Source: an uncultured Clostridia bacterium
GTDB lineage: Bacteria > Bacillota > Clostridia > Christensenellales > Pumilibacteraceae
DNA length: 14,208 bases
Direction of reading: 5' to 3'
Assembly: GCA_947627075.1 (NCBI GenBank)
Contig: CANQUR010000023.1
Coordinates: 1 to 14,208 of the forward strand
Under the pieces are notes generated by a model. That model saw only the letters and a program-made list of their open reading frames with translations. It made no database searches and had not been told where the DNA came from. The position numbers and the translations under genes were made by a program. Below are positions 1 to 6,398 of this stretch, one piece after another; positions within the stretch are counted from its first letter, which is position 1, and each line of letters begins with the position of its first letter.

Positions 1-1
1 T

Positions 2-1462
2 CTGATAGCCACAGCATATTGTTTGCCGTATCTCGTTTGGATCCTTATCGGCGGCATAATAGGAGCCGGCTTCGGTGTCGCATTCCTTCCGTCCGTGTAT
101 ATCGATGTGCTTAAGGGCTTTTATACCTTGCCCGAATTGCCGGCGACGGGGGTGGTCGGTGCAGTTGCTTTGCCCGTTGCCGTTCTCGCCGCAGTGACTG
201 TCGTGGCGCTCGTTATAGCCATTATAGGCATAATGACGCGCACACCGTCACAGCTTATGCGTGGCAGAACAAAGAAAAGCGTCAAAGTTTTCAAGAGGAT
301 AGGACTTCCGCTCACTTTGAAATTGAGTGTGCGTAATTTCCTTTCATATAAAAAGAAATCGTTATTCACTGTTATTTCCGCAACGCTGTGCCTTGCATTG
401 CTACTTACTTCTTTTTTACTCGATAATTCGGTGGATAATTTACAGGAAACGGTTTACGGGAAATATTATAATTACGACACAACGATAAGCTGGAATGCGG
501 GAGACAGATTGAATTACGACGAGATCGTGGATTCGGTGCGAGACTCGCAGCTTTTTGACAAGACTATGTATTGCGTCGAATTCCCGGCGACTGTTTTGAT
601 CGGCGACGAACAGAAAAACATCATGGTCAGTATAATAGATGATGAAGATCCTTGTTACGATCTCTTTGACGACAACGAAAAGATCGATTTTTCGGATAGC
701 GGCGTCTATATACCCAAATCATACGGCTTGAAGGATAGTATAGAACTCAAGATATATGGCATGAGCGATGATTCGCTTACTTTGCCGATAGGAGGCACCT
801 TTACCGATATCGGAATGTTCGGCGTAGTGTTCACGCGAGCGTTTACTCAAAAAAACGAAGATTTTGTCAAATTCGTAATGATGCATAGCAGCGATTTTGC
901 GGAACTGAATACTGCCGTTTACATGACAAAAAAAGAAACCGTCTCCGAAGAAAATATAAAGGATTTTGTCGTCGAACTTGAGGAAAAATTTTCAGCCGCC
1001 TTTATGTACGAGCGACATGACGTTCATTCCGAAAGGTTCAAGCAACTGTTCAAGGTCTTGGATATTACCGAGCTTGTGCTGTTTGTTATTTGCGGAATAA
1101 TGATGATTTTGCTCATTTTGAACATATCATGCTTAAGTATATCTGACAGAATAAAGGATTATACGATCTTTAAGGCGCTCGGAGTGGGCACAAAACGAAT
1201 AAATTTCCTCAATTCATTGGAAAATTACTGTTCTGTGATAATAGCGTTCGCATTGTCGTTGCCGGTCGGAATGTTCATAACCGAACATATAATTAAAGGA
1301 GTGACGCTCATTACCGGCGTAGCCGTCTATTTGCACGTCTACGTTGCGAGCGTTTTGATATTGTTGGGCGGAGCGGCTATGTTTGCGGCGATAAGCAATA
1401 TTCTTATCAACAGAAATATCAAAAAAGTAAATATAGTGGATTCATTGAAGATCAAGGAGTAA
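2..1462 (+). CDS. ABC transporter permease, FtsX/MacB type (5'-truncated)
   Basis: The reading frame is open from base 2 with no start in context, so the gene begins outside the window; 486 C-terminal residues are visible. The first part has two membrane segments (about nt 29-88 and 161-235) that look like the end of a first FtsX domain. A second FtsX unit follows: a basic RNFLSYKKKS stretch, a membrane helix (about 356-421), an acidic extracytoplasmic domain of roughly 210 residues (about 422-1060), then three helices (about 1061-1132, 1226-1294, 1328-1402). The sequence ISDRIKDYTIFKALGVG at the cytoplasmic end of the first of these three resembles the family's coupling region. The whole protein is therefore probably a double-FtsX permease working with the ATPase encoded 1 base downstream. 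Such pairs export or sense peptides, lipids or antibiotics, or act mechanically; the substrate cannot be told here. No histidine kinase or regulator is visible nearby. Confidence 0.85.
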   Translation: MIATAYCLPYLVWILIGGIIGAGFGVAFLPSVYIDVLKGFYTLPELPATGVVGAVALPVAVLAAVTVVALVIAIIGIMTRTPSQLMRGRTKKSVKVFKRIGLPLTLKLSVRNFLSYKKKSLFTVISATLCLALLLTSFLLDNSVDNLQETVYGKYYNYDTTISWNAGDRLNYDEIVDSVRDSQLFDKTMYCVEFPATVLIGDEQKNIMVSIIDDEDPCYDLFDDNEKIDFSDSGVYIPKSYGLKDSIELKIYGMSDDSLTLPIGGTFTDIGMFGVVFTRAFTQKNEDFVKFVMMHSSDFAELNTAVYMTKKETVSEENIKDFVVELEEKFSAAFMYERHDVHSERFKQLFKVLDITELVLFVICGIMMILLILNISCLSISDRIKDYTIFKALGVGTKRINFLNSLENYCSVIIAFALSLPVGMFITEHIIKGVTLITGVAVYLHVYVASVLILLGGAAMFAAISNILINRNIKKVNIVDSLKIKE

Positions 1463-1463
1463 C

Positions 1464-2162
1464 ATGAGCGAAATATTAAAAGTAGAAGATCTTATAAAAA
1501 GCTATTCGATGGGCAAAAACGAATTCAAAGCGCTCAAAGGTATAAGCTTCACCGTCGAAGAAGGAGAGTTTGTGCTTTTATACGGCGATTCGGGCAGCGG
1601 CAAATCGACGGCTCTGAATATAATAGGCGGAATGGATAGGGCAAGCTCGGGCAAGGTCTGGGTATATAACGAAGACATAACGAGTTATAACGATAAACAA
1701 CTCAATGATTATCGCAGAAGGATAATCGGTTTTGTCTTTCAAAGTTATAACCTTATAAATAACCTTTCCGCCAAGGAAAATGTCATGCTTGTAAGTGGCG
1801 GCAATGGCGACATTGCGGACAAAATGTTGGAAGAAATGGGGCTGAAGGATAGGGCAAGCGCCTTTCCGACCGAACTTTCGGGCGGCGAAGCGCAACGCGT
1901 GGCGCTCGCTCGCGCAATGGCAAAATCGCCGGCTCTGTTGTTGTGCGATGAGCCCACGGGAGCGCTCGATTACGACAACAGCCGCAAGGTCATGCAAACC
2001 ATCCGGCGTCTTAACCGCGAAAACGGCGTTACCGTTCTCATGGTCTCGCACAACCTCGCATTTTTGCCTATCGCGGATAAGGTGATAAAGCTCAAAAGCG
2101 GTTGGATAGAGGGTATAACCGAAAATGACGCTCCGTTATCGGTCGAAGAACTCGATTGGTAA
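1464..2162 (+). CDS. ABC transporter ATP-binding protein (MacB/LolD/BceA-type)
   Basis: This 232-residue protein is a complete ABC ATPase and should energise the permease encoded just upstream, bound to the inner face of the membrane. Visible motifs are Walker A GDSGSGKST (41-49), Q-loop Q83 in VFQSYNL, signature LSGGE (138-142), Walker B ending in DE (162-163) followed by PTGALD, and the switch histidine H196 in VSHNL. The length is normal for the LolD/MacB/BceA group. The ATG lies 1 base after the permease stop, and AAGGAG (1454-1459) sits inside the permease's last codons, 4 bases before the start, so the two are probably translationally coupled. The substrate is unknown. The fold and role as an ABC ATPase are certain; the subgroup is inferred from the FtsX partner. 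Confidence 0.95.
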   Translation: MSEILKVEDLIKSYSMGKNEFKALKGISFTVEEGEFVLLYGDSGSGKSTALNIIGGMDRASSGKVWVYNEDITSYNDKQLNDYRRRIIGFVFQSYNLINNLSAKENVMLVSGGNGDIADKMLEEMGLKDRASAFPTELSGGEAQRVALARAMAKSPALLLCDEPTGALDYDNSRKVMQTIRRLNRENGVTVLMVSHNLAFLPIADKVIKLKSGWIEGITENDAPLSVEELDW

Positions 2163-2203
2163 TAAAAAAGAAACAAAAAGCTTACAAAATATAGAAAAAC
2201 AAT

Positions 2204-2233
2204 TTGCCAATCGCTTGATTTTTGTGATATAAT
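2204..2233 (+). promoter_or_regulatory. Probable sigma-A/sigma-70 promoter with extended -10
   Basis: A perfect TATAAT (2228-2233) is preceded by TG at 2225-2226, giving the extended -10 form TGnTATAAT. TTGCCA (2204-2209) fits a -35 box with an 18-base spacer. Transcription would start near 2240 and give a leader of about 30 bases before the ATG at 2270. This is the largest intergenic gap in the window (2163-2269) and separates the ABC transporter pair from the membrane protein and comM genes. The gap holds no clear terminator hairpin. The call rests on consensus match and position only. Confidence 0.7.
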
Positions 2234-2269
2234 CAAAACGATATATTATAAAAAGACATGGAGTAAAAA

Positions 2270-3787
2270 ATGAATAAACTTCTACTTTCATCAAGCACAG
2301 GCGGCAATGCGTTTATAATATTGGGTGTGATATTGACGATAGTTGTCTTTGCGCTTGCCGTATGGCTCATAGGGATCGGGCAGCGGAACGAAAACGTCAA
2401 ACTTAAGTTGAGACCAAAATATATCTTTTTGATAGTTTTGTTCGCAGGCGCGGTCATAAGAATCATAGTTGCCTTTTCTATGCGCGGACTTGTTGGCAAC
2501 AATAGCGAAATGGCGGCGACGAGGACAGGCTATACGGGTATTTATCAAATGGTATACAGCCTCATAAACGATGGACTCACCGGATTTTGGGAAAGTTATG
2601 CTTCCGCGCTTTACTATCCCATAACGATGTATATACTTGCATTCTTCGGCTCTGTAGGCGCACTGTTTTTCCCGATGGAGTTAAGCTCGGTGCCGACGAT
2701 GATTTTCCTCAAGTTGCCCTTTGTGATTTCCGATATACTTCTTGCTTACGTCGTATATAAGATCGCCGAAAAGTATGCCGGTGAACTTACTGCACTTGCT
2801 TTGGGCGGTTTGGTGGCGATTTGTCCCGTATTTATGCTCGGGGCTATATGGCCGAGTTATTTGACGTTCTTTGCGTTGGCGCTTGCAATAATGATATATT
2901 TCATGCTCGAGCGAAGCTATATAAAGCTTATCGTGACTTATACCGTAAGCGTACTTTTGTGTTTCGAAGCGATTTTTCTTCTTCCCGCTGTTGCGGTCTA
3001 TCTCATTTACGCATACGTAAGGATGTGGAAGTCGAGCAAAGCTCAAGCCGATGTCGACGCGTCCGCTCATTCTATGTTGATCAAGTTGCCCATAGCCACC
3101 TTGGCGTGCATTATCGGAGCATATCTCATAACGCTTCCGTTTGCGCTCGGAAGCGTGGGAGCGAATCCGTTTGCAATGTTATATATATTGTATTTGAGAC
3201 CTTTCGATAAATTCGCATATTTTACCTATAACGGACTTTCGCTGTACAATATATTCAATAAGAACGGAGTGGAGCTTACGTTGGCATTCCCGACATTCGT
3301 ATTCAGTTTGCTTTTCATTGCGGCAATAATCGCCGTTACGGTCATAATATATCTTTCAAAAAAGAACAGAGCAAGCCTTGTGATGTTTATTTCGTACTTG
3401 CTTTTCACCATTAATGTGTACTTTGTGAATTCTTCCGAAATAACGCTTTTACCTGCGCTTTTGGCGCTTTTGCTCGGCTATGCGGTGCTTAAGGACAAGA
3501 GACTTTTGCAAGTGTTCGGAATAGCCGCATTGATCGTATTTATAAATGCAGTGAGCGTGTTTATAAAGGCGGATTATTTTACGGCGGTCGCAGCGGCGGG
3601 CGAGGAACTCCTTAACGGCGGATGGACGGCGGTAAGCATAGTTTGTTCGTGTCTTGCGGTAATATGCCATATCTATTTTACAGTCGTATTGCTCGATGTG
3701 GTAATGAACGGCAGACTAAAAAAGATGAATGTGCCTAACAATAAATTTTCATCATCATTAAAAGGATTGATTAAGATCAAGGACTGA
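2270..3787 (+). CDS. Polytopic membrane protein, divergent GT-C (Gpi18-like) glycosyltransferase-like
   Basis: The 505-residue protein has about 11-13 predicted hydrophobic helices spread over its length, with a charged loop near 252-267 and a basic tail. Best clue to family: KLPFVISDILLAYVVYK (148-164), very like the KLP..xDILLAYxxY element of bacterial Gpi18-like/GT-C mannosyltransferases; the YP before MYILAFFG (116-127) and YNGLSLYNIF (320-329) also fall where those proteins have related elements. GT-C enzymes transfer sugars from polyprenyl-phosphate donors outside the membrane. However, the polar motifs I would expect are changed: E80 stands where the first-loop Asp is usual, GAIWPS (191-196) stands for a GQxDS-type motif, and SSEITLLPA (388-396) for HERYLFPA. 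It may be a divergent enzyme, a non-catalytic relative, or another membrane family. GGAG (2260-2263) sets the start. comM begins 5 bases downstream. Confidence 0.55.
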   Translation: MNKLLLSSSTGGNAFIILGVILTIVVFALAVWLIGIGQRNENVKLKLRPKYIFLIVLFAGAVIRIIVAFSMRGLVGNNSEMAATRTGYTGIYQMVYSLINDGLTGFWESYASALYYPITMYILAFFGSVGALFFPMELSSVPTMIFLKLPFVISDILLAYVVYKIAEKYAGELTALALGGLVAICPVFMLGAIWPSYLTFFALALAIMIYFMLERSYIKLIVTYTVSVLLCFEAIFLLPAVAVYLIYAYVRMWKSSKAQADVDASAHSMLIKLPIATLACIIGAYLITLPFALGSVGANPFAMLYILYLRPFDKFAYFTYNGLSLYNIFNKNGVELTLAFPTFVFSLLFIAAIIAVTVIIYLSKKNRASLVMFISYLLFTINVYFVNSSEITLLPALLALLLGYAVLKDKRLLQVFGIAALIVFINAVSVFIKADYFTAVAAAGEELLNGGWTAVSIVCSCLAVICHIYFTVVLLDVVMNGRLKKMNVPNNKFSSSLKGLIKIKD

Positions 3788-3792
3788 TTCGG

Positions 3793-5322
3793 ATGTTATC
3801 AAAGATAAACAGCTTCGGACTCGACGGTATAAAAGGCTACGGTGTCACTGTAGAGATCGATATCGGGGCGGGCTTGCCTGCCGTAGATGTCGTCGGTTTG
3901 CCCGATGCGGCTGTAAAAGAATCCAAGGAAAGGGTGAGGAGCGCGATACGCAACAGCGGATTCATGTTTTCGCCCAAAAAGATAACGGTAAACCTTTCGC
4001 CTGCGGATACGAAAAAGACGGGCGCAATGTACGATTTGCCGATCGCGCTCGGTATGCTCTATGCTACCGAGCAATTTACTTGTGAGTCTTTGAACGAATT
4101 CGGTATATTGGGCGAGCTTTCGCTTGACGGCAGGATCAAATCGGTACGAGGCATTTTGCCCATTATCATATCCGCGCTCGATCTCGGTTGCAAGAAGATA
4201 GTCATTCCGAAAGCAAATGTAAACGAGGCGAGCTACATAGACGGGATCGATGTCTATGCTTTTGATACTTTGCGAGAGGTCGTAGATTTTTTGAGGGATC
4301 CGTCCAAGCATACGCCTTATCCGAAGTTGGATATAAACAAATTCAGAGAGGAAAGGAACTATTCCGAGGATTTCTCGCTGGTCAAGGGGCAGTATGCCGC
4401 AAAAAGAGCAATGGAAATAGCTGCGGCGGGCGGACACAATATCTTGATGATAGGGCCTCCGGGCGGCGGCAAGACGATGCTTGCGAGATGTTTGCCCACC
4501 ATATTGCCTGATTTAACTATTCCCGAAGCGCTCGAAACGACCAAGATACACAGCGTCGCGGGATTGCTCGACGATAAAAAGGGAATAATTCTCACGCGTC
4601 CTTTCCGTGCGCCTCATCACACGGGAAGCAAGATAGCGCTTACCGGAGGAGGCGTGAATGCGCGCCCCGGAGAGATAAGTCTTGCGCATAACGGGGTGCT
4701 GTTTATGGACGAGTTGCCAGAATATCCTCGCGATACGCTCGAGATTTTACGTCAGCCGCTCGAGGACAATGTAATAACCATAGCGAGAGCACAAAGGACT
4801 GTGGAGTATCCCGCAAATTTCATGCTCGTGGCAAGCATGAATCCTTGTCCGTGTGGAAATTACGGTTCAAAAACGCATGAATGCACTTGTACGCCCGCGC
4901 AAATAAGTAAATATATGTCCAAGCTTTCCGGCCCTTTGATGGACAGAATAGACATTCACATCGAAGTGGACAACGTCACATACGGCGATCTTTCGTCGAA
5001 GGAACGAACCGAAACATCGGCGGAGATCAAGGCGCGCGTAAACGAAGCGCGTAGCATTCAGCTTGAACGCTTCAAGGAACAAGGGATATATAGCAATTCG
5101 CGTATGAACAATAGATTGGTGTCGGAGTATTGCAAACTTGACGATGAAAGCGAAAGGATATTAAAGATCTCGTTTGAACGGTTGGGAATGTCCGCTCGCG
5201 CATATAATCGTATATTGAAGGTGGCGCGTACCATAGCCGATCTCGACGGCAAGGAAAACATATTGCCCATACATATTACCGAAGCGATAGGCTATCGAAG
5301 TTTGGACAGGAGAGTAAGGTGA
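3793..5322 (+). CDS. comM: ComM/YifB family Mg-chelatase-like AAA+ ATPase
   Basis: A 509-residue protein, the usual length for the ComM/YifB family. The N-terminal ribosomal S5/Lon-protease-like domain (about 1-170) has VGLPDAAVKES (34-44) and NLSPADTKKTG. The AAA+ core has VKGQYAAKRAMEIAAAGGHN, Walker A GPPGGGKT (221-228), RPFRAPHH (269-276), Walker B LFMDE (303-307), a cysteine-rich NPCPCGN (350-356) with CTC (364-366), and the arginine motif MDRID (383-387). A C-terminal helical domain follows (about 410-509). In Vibrio and Haemophilus, ComM is a hexameric helicase that extends strand exchange during natural transformation; in Firmicutes the homologue's role is less studied. AAGGA (3778-3782) precedes the ATG by 10 bases. 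The next gene, dprA, overlaps it by 4 bases, which supports a joint role on incoming DNA. Confidence 0.93.
   Translation: MLSKINSFGLDGIKGYGVTVEIDIGAGLPAVDVVGLPDAAVKESKERVRSAIRNSGFMFSPKKITVNLSPADTKKTGAMYDLPIALGMLYATEQFTCESLNEFGILGELSLDGRIKSVRGILPIIISALDLGCKKIVIPKANVNEASYIDGIDVYAFDTLREVVDFLRDPSKHTPYPKLDINKFREERNYSEDFSLVKGQYAAKRAMEIAAAGGHNILMIGPPGGGKTMLARCLPTILPDLTIPEALETTKIHSVAGLLDDKKGIILTRPFRAPHHTGSKIALTGGGVNARPGEISLAHNGVLFMDELPEYPRDTLEILRQPLEDNVITIARAQRTVEYPANFMLVASMNPCPCGNYGSKTHECTCTPAQISKYMSKLSGPLMDRIDIHIEVDNVTYGDLSSKERTETSAEIKARVNEARSIQLERFKEQGIYSNSRMNNRLVSEYCKLDDESERILKISFERLGMSARAYNRILKVARTIADLDGKENILPIHITEAIGYRSLDRRVR
5308..5321 (+). promoter_or_regulatory. Ribosome binding site fixing a GTG start for dprA
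   Basis: AGGAG (5308-5312) inside the end of comM lies 6 bases before GTG (5319-5321). The GTG overlaps the comM stop TGA (5320-5322) in the 4-base GTGA arrangement typical of translational re-initiation. The first in-frame ATG is 14 codons further in and would cut off the conserved N-terminal helix. Confidence 0.75.
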
Positions 5323-6389
5323 ACGACAATAAATTATATTTTTGGTTATCGCTTTGCGGCATGTCCGATAAAAGACTCAATGCTCTTTTGGAGATCTGTT
5401 CTCCCGCCGAAATTTGGGAAGAACTTCCCAAAAGCGAAAAACTTCGCGAGTTTATAGGCGATAAGCACATCGATAAGCTCATGAGATTTCGCTACGAACA
5501 TTTTCTTGATGAAGAACTCGTCAAGATCGGAGCAAAGGGGATAAGGATTGTAACGCGTGCCGACAACGCCTTTCCGAAAAGGCTTCTAAACAAAGAGGTT
5601 TGTCCGCCCGTGCTTTTATATTATAAAGGCGATTTGAGCATAGTCGATACCGATTGTGTTGCAATAGTGGGAACGCGAGCTTGCTCGCATTACGGCAGAG
5701 AGGTGGCGGAAATGCTCGCTCGCGATTTGGTCACGGCGGGCGTTACGATAGTCAGCGGACTTGCTACGGGTATCGACGGCTACGCTCACGCCGAGACGCT
5801 TGCTTGCGGAGGAAGGACCATAGCCGTGCTTGGCGGCGGCTTGGACAATATAACTCCCGTTTCGAATGCAAGGCTTGGTGAAGAAATAGAATACAGCGGA
5901 CTTATAATGACTCAATATCATCCGTCTGCGTCTCCTACGAAATATACGTTTCCGGAGCGCAATCGCATCATTTCCGGTTTAAGCTTGGGTACCGTAGTGG
6001 TAGAGGCAGGCGAAAAGAGCGGCGCGCTTATAACCGCAGACTTTGCTCTTGAACAAGGACGCGAAGTATTTGCGGTACCGGGCAATATCACGTCGTCTAA
6101 ATCCAAAGGTACAAACAGATTGATATGCGAAGGCGCCAAGCCTGTCACGTGTGCAAACGATATTTTGGAAGAATTGCGACTGAATATTCCAAAAAAAGAA
6201 AAATCTGCCGCTTTGTCGCTGGACTTTTTCGAGCAAAAGATTTATACTCTACTTCAAGATGGGGATAAATCCATAGAAGAACTTGTGGAAATGTCCGATC
6301 TTCGCGCTTCCGAAATAAATGCGACGGTTACGGGGATGGAGATCAAAGGAATAATAGTAAAGAGAGCAGGTACATACGGTATCAGATAA
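5319..6389 (+). CDS. dprA: DNA processing protein DprA (Smf)
   Basis: A 356-residue DprA. In transformation DprA binds incoming single-stranded DNA in the cytoplasm and loads RecA on it. Visible parts: an N-terminal helical region (1-75, SAM/HhH-like), then the Rossmann-like DprA core (about 80-285) with VAIVGTRACSHYG (114-126), SGLATGIDGYAH (146-157), VLGGGLDNITPVSN (170-183), the basic FPERNRIISGLSLG (211-224), EAGEKSGALITADFALEQGR (229-248) and the FAVPGNI segment (251-257). A C-terminal winged-helix (DML1-like) domain follows (about 300-356). Small departures from the common pattern are TP where YP is usual after GGGxD, and TQYHP where SEYPP is usual; neither suggests loss of function. 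It uses GTG as start, overlaps comM by 4 bases and is followed by topA after 9 bases. Confidence 0.95.
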   Translation: MNDNKLYFWLSLCGMSDKRLNALLEICSPAEIWEELPKSEKLREFIGDKHIDKLMRFRYEHFLDEELVKIGAKGIRIVTRADNAFPKRLLNKEVCPPVLLYYKGDLSIVDTDCVAIVGTRACSHYGREVAEMLARDLVTAGVTIVSGLATGIDGYAHAETLACGGRTIAVLGGGLDNITPVSNARLGEEIEYSGLIMTQYHPSASPTKYTFPERNRIISGLSLGTVVVEAGEKSGALITADFALEQGREVFAVPGNITSSKSKGTNRLICEGAKPVTCANDILEELRLNIPKKEKSAALSLDFFEQKIYTLLQDGDKSIEELVEMSDLRASEINATVTGMEIKGIIVKRAGTYGIR

Positions 6390-6398
6390 AGGAGAAAT

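Noticed and set aside
2258..2266. Two-codon minimal frame ATG GAG TAA overlapping the ribosome binding site of the membrane protein gene
   Set aside because: It has no ribosome binding site of its own and is easily produced by chance; no evidence of regulation by start-stop pausing.
2163..2269. Terminator or small RNA in the largest intergenic gap
   Set aside because: Apart from the promoter I see only A-rich sequence with no stable hairpin followed by T residues.
3799..4437. Open frame of 212 codons on the - strand opposite comM
   Set aside because: Same codon-aligned antisense effect; no recognisable protein features.
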